A DNA stretch of 64,000 nucleotides. Origin: Clarkia xantiana subsp. parviflora (lineage: Eukaryota; Streptophyta; Magnoliopsida; Myrtales; Onagraceae). Below, piece after piece: positions 1 to 12,500 of this stretch (within the stretch, counting starts at the first letter, position 1; every line of letters starts with the position of its first letter). The notes below the pieces were generated by a model, which was not told where the DNA came from, did not search any database, and saw only the letters and a program-made list of their open reading frames with translations. The position numbers and the translations under genes were made by a program. The DNA lies in assembly GCA_036873135.1 (NCBI GenBank), contig JAPTYO010000007.1, positions 13,126,763-13,190,762 of the forward strand. Reading direction: 5' to 3'.

Positions 1-45
1 ACATAGGGTTCACCTTTAGGGCGATAAAAATATACAGAAAAAAAT

Positions 46-684
46 AGGGTTAAAAACATAGGAGAGGTCTGAAGTTTGCCCCATGTTAACGGGAGAGGTC
101 TAAAGTTTCAAATGTTGATTTGAGGGGTTTGAAGTTTCAACTTTGTTGATAACAACGATATCCGTCTGTTTTTACCGTTAATTGTGACGGAAATTGGTCA
201 CGTGCTTGGCATGTGACCAGAAATAAAATTAAATTTCAAAAATGCCCTTCTATCAAAGTGTGCCCCTCACATGCTTGAAGGAAAAGACGAAAATGCCCTT
301 AAAGCCACCACGGCTCCGGCCACCGCCACCCAACTCCGGCCACCACCACCTCGGCTCCGACGTCGGAGCCGTGTTGGTGGTTGGTGGTGGTCGCTGGAGT
401 TCAGTGGTGGTCGCCGGAGCTGATGTGGTGGTGGCCGGAGTAATTTGACTTTAGGGGTAATTTTGTCATTTCACATTTACTCAAATAGGATATTAAATAA
501 AACAAAATATTAAAAGGGCAAGAATGTCATTTCACACAATTTTGTTAAATTTAACCCTAAAAATGGACGGAAAACCTCAAATCAACAAAGTTGAAACTTC
601 AAACCTCTCAAATCAACATTTGAAACTTCAGACCTCTCCCGTTAACATGGGGTAAACTTCAGACCTCTCCTAGGTTATTAACCC
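46..684. mobile_element. Foldback MITE, probably Mutator-like, with GC-rich core
   Basis: The ends are long inverted repeats: GGGTTAAAAACATAGGAG on the left answers CTCCTAGGTTATTAACCC on the right, and complementarity runs about 110 bp inward (roughly 46-165 against 580-684). The flanks are A-runs ending in T (37-45 and 685-693, 8 of 9 bases alike), so a 9-bp target duplication is plausible but weak. The core (about 300-445) is unusually GC-rich, with CCACC/GGTGG and CTCCGGCC/GGCCGGAG blocks that pair with each other, so nearly the whole element can fold. The short ORF over the core is a composition artefact. The end sequence resembles that of the elements at 26153, 34588 and 53696. Confidence 0.6.
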
Positions 685-1198
685 AAAAAAAATGTAAAAA
701 ACAAAATGATCTTGGAATATGATAGAAAAACCAGAAAAACCAATAATACATATATATAATATATTAAATGTTTATACTAAAACTTTTATATATGTTTCAA
801 AATGACATAAAGTTAACCTCAAACCAAGTCGGAACCGATTTAAAACTAGATCAAACTAATTCGGAACCGAACCAAACAAAAAAAAAATTGTATCAAACCC
901 GGTTGAAAAATCAAGTAGGGATTATAGTGTAACTAAAATCAATTTAAGGACTAGTTCTAATATTAATAAAATCATTAGGTCTATAAGTAAATATAAAATT
1001 CCATATAACGTGTATGTTAGTATCTTAGTTATGGATATGCAATTTTGAGGTATACAAACATGCACGAGAATCATTTATATTCGTGTTAGAAAGTTGTTTA
1101 AATATTGAGATTATTATGTCAATTATGGATGTGAAAAAACATTTCTATTACAGATCATGTATTCGTTAGTGTTAGAAATTGTCACCCTATAATAAAAG

Positions 1199-1697
1199 GT
1201 TTAATAACCTAATCGCTACTTGAACTTTGACTTGTTTACAAATCGCTAGTCGAACTTTAGGTTTTTTAAATTGGTTACATGAACTTCCATTTTCTGAGCA
1301 AATTGTCATATTTGTTCAAATTAGACAAAAAATGAGTATGTTTACTACGTGGGCCCCTTTGATGTTTACCTAAGATGAGTTAAAGAGTAGATTGAAAGAA
1401 TTTCAGCGAAATACCTTCGATTAGAGATTCTATTGATTTTCCTCAATTTCAACGGTGTCTTTTAATTGAACATCTAATTGAATATATTTCGTTGCAATCT
1501 TTTCAATTTCTTATCTAATCTATCTCGGCCCATTAAAATACATTATATAGCTGGAGCATGCTCATTTTCTGTCAAATTTAACGTAAATTGTATAGATATT
1601 GCAAGTTGCTCAAATATTAAAAGATCAGATATCCAATTTTATAAAATTAAAGTTAGGGTAACGATTTGTAATCGAATCAAAGTTTGAGTTATATATT
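1199..1697. mobile_element. Degenerate copy of the 34588-type Mutator-like MITE
   Basis: The left end (GGTTTAATAACC, then an ACTTTGA...TTTACAAATCG block) reappears inverted at the right end (CGATTTGTAA...TCAAAGT, about 1660-1683). The interior shares 'gagcaaattg' and 'aaaaatgag.atgttt' with the element at 34588. The right arm appears to have lost about 15 bp near its tip, and no target duplication is readable. Confidence 0.4.
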
Positions 1698-1862
1698 TTT
1701 ATGATATGTTTTGTGGAACGTCCTCTGGGTTGTCGCCTTATTCGGCTCATCAAATTCGGAAGTAGATTGGCAAAAAAAATAACAGCATCATAGTCAGTCA
1801 TAACTGGCAGAAATATATTAAGTTCCGATTAAATCAGCGGAATTGGGCTAGTCGCAGAGAAG

Positions 1863-4704
1863 ATGGCAGTGGCCATAGCCGTAGCTCAATCCACCATTGT
1901 CTTCTCCTCCTCCAAGTCCTCACTCTTCCGAAGCAGCATCAGAAGCTTCATCCCTTTCTCTTCCTTTACCACTGCTTCTGCTTCTTCGAGCCTCCACACT
2001 GCCGACACGGTCCGCCGCAGCAAGTGGCGCTCGCCTGTTGCTACTCTGGTTGAGCGCGGCGGATTACATATTTCACGAGAGGGTAAGCTCATCCTATCGC
2101 CCATCCATTTCTTTGAGTTTGATGCTTTTTGTTGTGGTAATTTCTTCATTTTTGGTGGTCACCTCGGAGACATATTGATTGGTTAGCTGCATTGGATTTG
2201 TGAAATTACTTAGTTCGTCCGTCCAAATTGATGGATTTTCTTGGTTCGTTTGTTGCTAAACTAGGATAGGGGAACACGGATAATTCTACCATTTCAGCCT
2301 TGTATTTCTTACGGTTCTAAAACTTTCTTATTTGCTCCTCTCGAATGTGCTGGCATTTGCAGATGTGGTTAGGGATGAACCAACAAACAATATCCCAGAT
2401 ACAATATTCGCGAAGCTTGGAATGCAACTTCACAGAAGGAGTCAACACCCAATTGGGATTCTCAAGAATGCCATACATGATTACTTTGATTCTAACTACA
2501 CAAACAAGTTTGAGAAATTTGATGATCTTTCCCCGATCGTATCTACAAAAGAGGTTTGCTTAAAAGAACTTCATCTGACCTGTTGAAGTAATCACCTCTT
2601 GTTGTTGGGGCATATATTGTTTATTATTTATCCATGATAGTAAGCAATCTTTCACCTATGTCATGTTATATTGCAGATTGAGGTTGTTTTCCTTATACCG
2701 TCCAACCTTAAGTACATCAAAATATTTAGTACAATACTACAATTAAATTCTTACTGTGGTGTACAAGCACATTGCGGAGGTGAAATAGTTAGCATACCTT
2801 AATTTCGTGGTTGAATTCATAAATATGACTATCTTCTCTGAACTGATTCTTTCAATTGGCTCATGCCTATCAGTGAATCTCATAAATTTGCTTTATGGCC
2901 CTCTCTTTGTCAAAGGATTATATGGGTTAGAAATTTAGCTTTTATTACACAACAAATGTGCCTTGCATATCCAACATAGAGTTGGATAAATAATTGAGAA
3001 ATCTCTAATTTGCTGAAACTTCAATAGTATCTGAGATGTCTCTCTGTACTTCTCTTCTACAATTCTTCATTAAGAGAGCTTCTTCTTGCAGAATTTTGAT
3101 GATGTCTTGGTGCCGGCAGATCACGTAAGCAGGAGCTATAATGACACGTACTACATTGACCCTGAGACAGTCTTAAGGTGCCATACAAGTGCTCATCAAG
3201 CAGAGCTGTTGAGCAAAGGTCATAAGCATTTTCTTGTCAGCGGAGATGTCTATCGAAGAGACTCAATCGACTCAACTCATTACCCTGTTTTTCATCAGGT
3301 CTTTCTCATTTTTAAGCCCAACATGTTGATTGGTTTACAAGTGGATTTCCTTCTTGAAGTTTCACTATTTAACTTTGAACTTCTTGCAAATTGTGCAGAT
3401 GGAAGGTGTACGTGTCTTCACCCCAGAAGATTGGGGAACATCTGGGAAAGATGGCACAACTTATGCAGCTGAGGACCTGAAGAAATGTCTGGAGGGCCTT
3501 GCTCGCCACTTATTTGGTAAATTCTTATATGACAAAACTCTTCCTTTTCTTTTTTGGTCTACAGCAATTACCATATTTAGCTTTCAGTAATCAACAAAAT
3601 GGAGCACTTCTAAATGTAGAATCTACTTAGTGATTGAATACCTGAATCATAGCAGTTGAAGAAGCCATTGTTTAGAATTAATCTATTGAAGTCCACAACT
3701 TACTGTGAAATCTGTCAAAACGTGTAGGTGCAGTTGAGATGCGTTGGATTGACACATATTTCCCGTTTACTAATCCATCATACGAACTGGAGATATACTT
3801 TCAGGTGAGCACCTTGAGTGAAAATGTTATTCGCATCCTCACTTTCTTATTATTAGCTAATCAATGAAATGATGTATTTGTCAGGAAAAATGGCTAGAAG
3901 TTTTGGGATGTGGGGTTACAGAGCAAGAAATTCTGAAGAGAAGTGGGAATGCGGATAATGTGGCATGGGCATTTGGGCTTGGATTAGAACGACTTGCTAT
4001 GGTTTTATTTGACATCCCAGATATTCGCCTCTTCTGGACCAATGATGAGCGGTTCACTTCTCAATTCTCTCAAGGCAAACTTGGTGTCAAATTCAAACCA
4101 TTCTCTAAGGTACTAGTCTCTCACCAAGTCATGCACTTGCTTTACATGTTTGAGATTGGGTAAATAGATCTAGCAAATTTCGACCGTAGACTGAATATTC
4201 TCTGTTTTCATGATTCATATATATAAAACCTGTCTGCTTTCACAACAGTTTCCGCCTTGTTACAAAGACGTAAGCTTCTGGATAAGTGAATCTTTCACTG
4301 AGAATAACTTGTGTGAGGTTGTGAGAGGAATCGCTGGGGATCTTGTTGAGGAGGTAAAAGTTCAATCTTCAGACTGGGTATAGCTGTTTAATTTGTTTTG
4401 TTGATGAGGTAGGGTGTTTGGTTGTCAGGTGAGTTTGATAGACAATTTCACAAACAAGAAAGGGATGACAAGCCATTGTTATCGGATTGCATACCGTTCC
4501 ATGGAACGTTCTCTAACAGATGAGGAAATCAATGAGTTGCAGGTAAAAGAAAAGCCAATGTATTTATATTTTATATATTCATTGTTTTCCATACTTGGAC
4601 GGATGGAGGTTAAATTCAATGCACTTATGTCAAAACAAACAACTTGGTTTCAGTGGAATGTGAGAGAACAGGTACAGAGCAAGTTGAATGTTGTTCTTAG
4701 ATGA
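1863..4704 (+). CDS. Phenylalanyl-tRNA synthetase, organellar (chloroplast/mitochondrial)
   Basis: Charges tRNA-Phe in chloroplasts and mitochondria as a monomeric class II synthetase. I place nine exons: 1863-2082, 2363-2553, 3092-3298, 3399-3516, 3728-3804, 3885-4109, 4249-4353, 4429-4542 and 4654-4704. All junctions are GT-AG and in frame, giving 435 aa against about 430 in Arabidopsis. The first 60-70 residues are Ser/Arg-rich with few acids, as in a dual organelle transit peptide. Motif 2 is around [19 protein letters not shown], motif 3 is [18 protein letters not shown], and the C-terminus (from [12 protein letters not shown]) is the FDX-ACB anticodon-binding domain. The exon chain follows the Arabidopsis organellar PheRS (At3g58140) as I remember it. 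No frame break was seen. Confidence 0.95.
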
Positions 4705-7306
4705 AGAAGAAGTATGCAGCAGCTGGCGTGCACCACTGTTTCGGTCGTGTTATTTCGTCATCCACATGCAATTTTAGTAACATACCTTTCTATTGGTGCA
4801 CATCACAGATGACAGGACATGGTAGTTGCTATTAGAAACAGGAAAGATTCTATAATATATGTGAAAGCTGACATTCGTTGAAAGTTATCTTTATGTACGT
4901 ACATGATTCTGGATTTCATTGATTTTGGGGTCATAAAACTGGAATCTACCTCCTCTATGAATGTCATTCAGCACGATGTGCTACATACAACCCTTACTGT
5001 TATAATTGTCCAGACTTATCCATTAAGCGCATTTACATTCCACCGATGGTACATGTTTACAAATTAATATCCAAATACATAAATTACATATTCCTAATTG
5101 CAATTTTAACTAATCATCTACTAATTTCCCAAATTTCAGTGACATGACTATAAAAACAATAGTTGACATTAAAGAGACGATGATTCAAGAAAAACTTGAT
5201 CGATTCTAACAGTTAAGAAAAAAAAAAATCCAACATAGAGCTACAGTATCGAAATGAAAGAGCTCTACGAACTAATTTCACTTATTATACATTTATTATA
5301 TTGTTTGAATATCATGATGTGTATTGCGACAATTTGAAATGAATTGTGTATATAATATAAAATTCTTTGAATACGTCGCTTCAATTCGATCTCATATTTG
5401 CAAATAATAAATATTAATTGTTGTTTGTTATTCTAAAAAATTCAAAAAAATGTGATTTTGTGTTTTGTGCAGGAACAACATCTAGTATATGTGTATTTAT
5501 AGTTAGATCTCTTGATATGAGTCAGTATGTTGGGTCAAATTTGACTTGGATTATTGACGGCTCAATTTATAGCTAACAGCCTAACACATAATTTTTTTTT
5601 GGGCCAGGTTAAGTCATGGATTTGAGGAGTATAGAAATAGTAAGCCTATACCTAACAATTTATAGTCATCATTGGTGGACTTGTCTAATATATATACATG
5701 TCCTTAAGTATACAGTTTGCATAAGATTTTTATACTAAAATCTTTAGCAAAAATAGTTTCACCCAAGAATGCTAACATTTGACTTTGTCTCAATTATTTA
5801 TTTAAGTACTATTTTTTTGACGTCCAATTTAACTAATTATACAAAATATAGTTCAAATAATGACAAGTTGACAAGTTATATGTATAGTCGATTTTCAAGA
5901 TTATGATTGACTCATCATATGCATGTGTCAAACTTAAACTGACTTATATATACAAAAATCTCAACGTATATACCTGAAACTTAGATGTATTAAGTACATG
6001 TCATCTGCTGATGGTGACTCAAATTGACACATATTGGAACAAAAAGTTAATCATAGATTACAAAACGTATCAATTAAACTACATTAACAGAAAATTAATG
6101 AGTTTTAATTAAAAGATTTACCTTCTTTTTTTTTGTCAAAGAGAACTAAAAGATATAATTAAAGGACAAATTTAGTAGTAGTAATTATAGTAAGACAATA
6201 AAGGTGCCTCAAATATAGTAGTTAGAGACCAATTCATCCAAATTAAAAGTATAAAATTAATTGTAATATACTTTTTCTTACTAACAAAATCAAAATGCGT
6301 AAATACTAGTTACAGAAAAATTCTATAATTTCCTTTCTTAAATGTATACTCGATTTGGCTGTTTAGTTTTGAAACTGCATATAGACACATATACTATCTA
6401 TTTTTGGTGGTAGTGAGAGCAAATCTCAAAAAAAGTAAAGTAAATATATGATAATATATATATATATATTTTCCTTATACGTGATTTGTTCGAGGGTCGC
6501 GGTTCCTCTCGTTCCCTATTTAAAACGGAGGAGAGCTGTGCTTATTACATTTCTTTACGGATTCATTTATTGTTACCTACCTCTCTTTGTTGTAAGGTAC
6601 GATGTTACATCTTCTTGGTCTTGCTTCAGCATCTTGATTTTTCTAATGTATGCGCAGTACAAAAACGTTATTGGTGCCATTGTTTTTCTTTTAAGTTAAA
6701 TTAGTTCACTAATCCGTTATTATATATATATAATAATTCTATATAATTTAAATTTTTGAGTTTGTATTGATTCTCTAATTTACAAATATTGTAACCGATA
6801 CATGAGTTATCAGATTTATTAATAGCCCTAGGCTTGCATCGCAACTTGTTCTAGCCATTAGGTTTTTTTTATAACTTTAATAAACAATTGCTTATAAACA
6901 CTGTTTTTCTGTTAGATCACATCAGTCCTGTCTCGTTTAGTTGTTGTAGTACTATTACTCAAATTTTAATTCTGAATTATTCATCTCTTTTATGACAAAG
7001 ATCACCAGTGATTACTATGCTATCTAGATGATATGGACTCTATATCAAGTTTTTTAGTGCAATAAATTTATTGATTGATATCTCAATTATAGGTGTATTT
7101 GATGGATTAGACGGATGTATATCACACTCTTTTTACTTCATATTATGTCTTACCGTTGTGATATTAGACATGCACCCTTAGTTTAATAAAATTTCTTTTA
7201 GGATTCACTATTCTAATAGGTTTTTAGAAAAGAAAAAAAAAATCAACAAAATTAATTATATCTCAAGTACATGAATCAAGATCACAATGGTAGTACACGA
7301 TTTGGG
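4705..7306. other. Intergenic, AT-rich, no gene seen
   Basis: The 2.6 kb between PheRS and the next small gene is strongly AT-rich, with a TA run near 6454-6469. Short ORFs here lack codon bias or recognisable motifs. I see no RNA gene or clear transposon ends. Confidence 0.6.
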
Positions 7307-7315
7307 ATATAAATA
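7307..7315 (+). promoter_or_regulatory. Putative TATA box of the small gene at 7408
   Basis: ATATAAATA lies 93 bp before the start codon, a normal plant TATA-to-ATG distance for a short 5' leader. Position and consensus are the only evidence. Confidence 0.45.
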
Positions 7316-7407
7316 GTGAGATATGTGATCTGGATCTAACTTTGGTTATATATATGGAAGCTTAATAATGATGTGGTTCAATGAATTAGCAGGGTAGAAT
7401 AGAGGAT

Positions 7408-7770
7408 ATGTCTGGACACAAGGGTAAAGGAGCAGCAGGAGGAGGAGAAAGAAGCGTGGTTACTTATAACAAGTACGGTGATGTAGTTGATATATCAGAG
7501 TACAGTGGGAGCAGCAACAGCTACCAGCAGACGGCAATGTGGAAGTACAAAGACGAAGAGAGTGGTAATTACGCTAATGCCATTGTGAGGGACAATGCAT
7601 CCAGGGGTCATCTCTACAAGGAAAAGGGGAGTGGAAGAATTGGTTATAAGGATGAGGTCAAGCAGACTAACACCTTCAGGGTTGGTAACAAGTCTGGCTA
7701 TACTGAGTATTACTATCAGGAGAAGGTCACCAAAGTTAACTTTAACAACAACAAATCTCTCAAGAAATAA
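7408..7770 (+). CDS. Small uncharacterised plant protein, Gly/Tyr/Lys/Asn-rich
   Basis: A single-exon ORF of 120 aa that I do not recognise. It opens with a Gly/Lys tail (MSGHKGKGAAGGGERS), followed by short segments that recur loosely: KYGDVVD, WKYKDEESGNYANA, GRIGYKDE and GNKSGYTEYYYQEKV. Tyr-Lys and Gly-Tyr pairs are spaced through the chain and the C-terminus is basic (NNNKSLKK). There is no signal peptide, membrane segment or Cys pair. It looks soluble, hydrophilic and partly disordered. A TATA-like box lies 93 bp upstream and codon use looks coding rather than random, so I believe it is a gene. The style resembles small stress- or seed-related plant proteins, but I assign no function. 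Confidence 0.75.
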   Translation: MSGHKGKGAAGGGERSVVTYNKYGDVVDISEYSGSSNSYQQTAMWKYKDEESGNYANAIVRDNASRGHLYKEKGSGRIGYKDEVKQTNTFRVGNKSGYTEYYYQEKVTKVNFNNNKSLKK

Positions 7771-9235
7771 TAATCATACCAACTTATATATTACTTGATG
7801 ATCAACTTTCATGCATAGCTTAAGCCTCAAATAATTAATTATCTTGTCATTTATCTTCCTGTTTATGAAAAGTATTTTTATTCCGGTTTGTTATATACAA
7901 ACAATCGTATTTTATTAATTTCATCTACTAGTATTTCGTTGGCCCAAAAAAAAAAATCCACTAGTATTTCAGTTATATTATTCACTCTCCTTTTTAACGA
8001 TTGTTGAATACCTCGTTTGTGATTCCTGATCTTAATTTCTAAAATATATTTACCTTTTAATTTATTTAATATAGTCCTTAAATTTCAATATCGAACTCTA
8101 CGTCCGCGGCTAGTTCAATTAGAACCTAGCCCCAGTTGATCCAATTTAGATGGACTAAACTGAACAAAATCAAAATTTTAGTGCCATATACGTGCACGAC
8201 ATATGACTGATAACGGCCAAAATGATCGGAACTTTAACGGAGGCATGAAAACGGTACAGAATTAAAAAAAAAATATGGTATGAACAGTGGATTTTGTGAA
8301 GACATATGGTATGAATTGAACCTTAATCAATTCTAGCTAGGCAATGTGTTCTTTAGATAACAAAAATAAGAAATAAAGAAGAGCTCTTCTAAGACAGAAG
8401 AACATCTTAGTCGAGTGTTTTTGTAGATGTGATATATATGTGGAGAACGTATGTTGAGTGATTTTGTTGAAGATACCTAAAACACCATGTGGATTTCTAA
8501 CTCTTTGTTTGGCCACCGATAACATGTACATAAAATACTAGGGTTATTTGCAATATGAATGAAGTTAAGTTGACTAACTTGTAATATTTTGAAAGTGTAG
8601 GGATTAATATGTAACTATTCAAATTTTGGTAATTAACATTCAGCTGTGAAAATTAACATGCGAATACGATAACCAAAATTACAACAATACAACCATTGAA
8701 TAATGATGAATAAAATTTATATGAGGCCCATGTAATCTTGTTTTCCTTAAGGCAATTATGCATCAGCTTACCCACTTTAAGAATAAATAAGTGTCGTTGA
8801 ATCCAATAAAACACGTACTGTGTTCAGCAAAATAAGACTGGGTTTTGCAAAACTAAATCCGCACAAGGCTTGCTTTTTCAAAACCGACATAACCTGCGTA
8901 CAGACCAAGCTTCCTTAAAATTGCGTTGAATGGAATCTATTCGACTGCAACCCCTTTTTCGCTTGGAGAGTTCGTTACACTTTTACAAAAGTGAAATATG
9001 ATTAGTTGATTTCACACTTACAATTCCTCCGGGTCAATTGACATTCAGATCACTTGGGCTAAAGCCCATAAGTCGAACACATCCATCTATACCTTTCGGG
9101 CCGGCCCTTTTGTCTAGCATATTAATTTCATGTAATGACAACAGTACCGTTGAGTGGAGGAGGCCTCGATCCATCCCATCAACGCAGTAATTAAATAAAA
9201 TGTTCAATCTTGAGCTGCAGTTAATCATGTAACAT
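7771..9235. other. Intergenic, no gene seen
   Basis: AT-rich non-coding DNA between the small gene and the 3' side of CYP98A. The start of this stretch probably holds the small gene's 3' UTR. The ORFs at 8337-8531 and 9034-9228 show no family features. Confidence 0.5.
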
Positions 9236-9385
9236 TAGACATCTCATCCCTTAATCAAGTTCAGGGTTCAATCCCCTAGCAATTATGAAAATGAAAAATT
9301 ATTTATAGCCAGCAGTTTTTTACCCTTACGGGCTGACACGGTGTTACCCTCATTCAATTAGGACCACCCGCGAAAAAAAAAAAAC
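9236..9385 (+). mobile_element. Possible SINE (tRNA-derived, B-box and A-tail)
   Basis: GGTTCAATCCC at 9265-9275 fits the RNA polymerase III B-box, and about 100 bp downstream the segment ends in a 12-A run (9373-9384), the expected SINE layout. I cannot define an A-box or a target duplication, so the left edge is approximate and the call is weak. Confidence 0.3.
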
Positions 9386-9524
9386 ATGACAATTGACATG
9401 CTACGTACATACAAAACAGTGTTTTTGATTAAGTAAAATATGAAGAAAATGCATCCATTGTTCTCCCATCTCACAAATTAAACCAACAAACAATTAAAAT
9501 AACTGGCCGGCCAATCTATCGAAA

Positions 9525-12500
9525 TCAGATATCATTATAAGGAACCCTTTTGTAGAGCTCAGAGGGCAGCCTTGGAGTCGGTACAGCTTCTAACGGGGTG
9601 GTCATGTAAGTAACCAATCCAGGGTTCTCTCCCATATCAATATTCTCCGGCTTCATCCCTTTAGGCGGGGTCCACACAAAGTGATGCAACAAATGCGCCA
9701 GCATTGACGTCACCAAGTTGATCCCTAGCTGCGCCCCTGGGCACACGCGCCGACCCGCTCCAAACGGCAGCAGCCTAAAGTCATGACCCTTGATATCCAC
9801 ATCCTCTTCCAAGAACCGCTCCGGTCTGAAGGTGAGGGGTTCCTTCCAGTATTTAGGGTCACGTGCAATAGCCCAGACGTTGACGTGGACATTTGAGCCC
9901 TTGGGGATGTCGTAGCCCCCAACTTTGACGTTGGCGCTGGCGCGGTGAGGGAGCATTAATGGGGTGGGTGGATGTAACCGCATAGCCTCTTTGGCTACGC
10001 ACTGCAGGTATGGGAGTCTTGAGAAGTCAGTCTCTGTAACCACGCGCTCGAACCCTACCACGCGGTCCAGTTCCTCCTGAGCCTTTTCTTGAACCCGAGG
10101 GTTCTTTATCAACTCGGCCATTGCCCACTCGACTGAGATTGCAGTTGTGTCCATACCAGCTGTGATCATGTCCTGCACCCAATCCACATTATTATTATTT
10201 CATCATCTGACTTCAACTGGTCATTAATCTATAAAATAATAATTAAGGTATGTATATTATTAATATATAATATAATATTATACGTTATTAGTAAGCTCTT
10301 CATTTTATTTTCACACAAAGTAATCCACTCGTAACAGAGTATTGTATAAAAAGTTTTGTCTCTTTAGTTTCAGTGTATAATTTTTTTTTAAAAAAATAGT
10401 AAATAAATAGATGAATGTAATATGGAGAATTCCGTGCGTTTTAAAAATCTTTTTTTTTTGTGTGGCACATGCCGAAATGTCAAGAAATTAGGTATAGCAA
10501 CTTTAGAATTGATTTTAAACAAGACACAGTAAGAAAAATTGAGTTGTACATACAATCTAATTTTTATTTGAGATGTTTTTATTAAGTTTAGTTTTTTAGA
10601 TTTCAATTTTCTTAAGTTTTGAATTCATTCATATTTTTCAATAGACATATTAAAAAAAACCTATTGACAAGTGAACAAAAACAGTAAGAATGCAATGATA
10701 ATAAAAACTAAAAAGATAGAACATGATTTGCTCAAACATGAAATAATTTTTTTTAGGCATACAAACATGAAATGATTTAAAATCTTCTTAGTTGAAGAAT
10801 TTGAATCACAAAAGTATTGATAATAAATATTTAGTTGTGATTTTATTGGTATTATTAGTACCAATTAATTAGGTGGTTGATTAGTTGGAAACTTGAAATT
10901 AAATGAGGAATAACTTAAAGTAAAGAAGTTAATGACGATCATAATTACTTTTTGCCACTAATGATGTAATTAATTTATCATTATTTAATTATAAAAATTA
11001 CTTAATTACAGATTAATTAGTTTATAATTATTACTTTAATTGCATAAGATAAGACCTTCAACTTAAAATAAAAAAAATGCAAAAATCCACTATCAAACTT
11101 TTAAAAATTAAGGCTTAAATCCCTTGTTTTAGTAACATTACCATTGAATTGGCTTTGATTTTAAATCTTAGAAGTGTCCAATTTAACTGTGTCACTCGTG
11201 ATCTAATTTATATGTTTTTCTAGATATCAGATTACTTACTTAATTAGCCTAACTATGAAATTATATATATATGTAGGTTAATTAATACTTACCCATAGAA
11301 GTCCTATGATAGTGTCCTCACTTAGATCGTACTTATCTTTAAGTGTAAGCAAGGCATCAACGAAATGTTGTTTTTCACCACCGGTGTTTTTGCGAGCTAG
11401 GGTATGTTCTTCCATGATGGCTCGGGTAAGTCGGTCTCGGCGAGCACTGTGCTTGGCGAATGCCTCCTCCTCCAAAGGAAACATCCAGCGAAGCCACGGG
11501 ATGTGCTCCGACATGGCAAGGGATGCCCCTAACTTAAGGCCATTGGACACGATGGCCTTGAACTCCAAACCTTGCTCATCCATAACTCCTTCTGAATTCA
11601 CGAATCTCTTCCCAAATGCTAGCCTTGTGATGTTGTTGAACGCCACTCCTCCAAGATACTTCTTCACTACCAGGCTCTTTCCCGAATTTTCTGATCATAA
11701 ATCAATCAATCTAATATTATTTTATATTCTAATGAGAAAATTAACAAAAAAATAAATTGGGTGTGTGGGGGTCATGATAATAATTAATAATAATAAATGA
11801 AGGACAAATACATGGTTGGATGTTCCATTACAGTAATGTCGAATAAATACATTAAAATAACATGTCACATTCGTGTTGGATAGAACATCCATCATCAAGC
11901 AAAATAATTATGGCAAAAAAAATCATTAATCAAAATAACGTGGAATATTAAATTGCTCCAACCATAAGTACAGTAAAATAAAGTAGTAGGTGAGAGGATA
12001 AATTGACGTGGGGCGTCCAACCACTGCACCCGTGATTCAACTGTGTAATGATCATTCCTCGTATTTATTTATGAAAACGAAATATTCTGGTCCAGAAATA
12101 TACCATACTACATAATAATAATATTATATATATAGGATTATCCTTACACTTTGCAGAGTTTGCACTGTCTTTTGAGCCAAGCTTTTTCAGGGAAAAACTA
12201 TATTACTTAAATGTTTGAATTGGATGATAAATTAAATTCCAACTCGCATATCTTGTTTGGAAACTGGCGTATGTATTTATTTTATATAAGAGGACCACCC
12301 CCATTCATCAATTTCAATTCGATTCAATAAATGTATAAGTCAAGGTCGAGTTTCATAGTTCCAGTAGGTGGCCTTCTACTTCTAGCTATCTATTTATTGA
12401 ACAAACTTGTATTTTCATGTAAAAGGTTGAAATATAAGTATGTGCGAGATCAATTTATTATTTAATAGATACATAAAAAGAAAATAACATAATAGGAAAA

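Noticed and set aside
242..448. 68-aa ORF rich in Pro, His and Val/Gly
   Set aside because: It lies in the GC-rich self-complementary core of a transposon; its composition comes from CCACC/GGTGG repeats and it has no coding context.
6448..6704. Overlapping 72- and 83-aa hydrophobic ORFs
   Set aside because: Low-complexity, AT-rich intergenic sequence; no family motif, promoter or splice pattern.
11306..11755. 149-aa ORF on the plus strand
   Set aside because: Antisense shadow of CYP98A exon 2, which carries the genuine P450 sequence on the minus strand.
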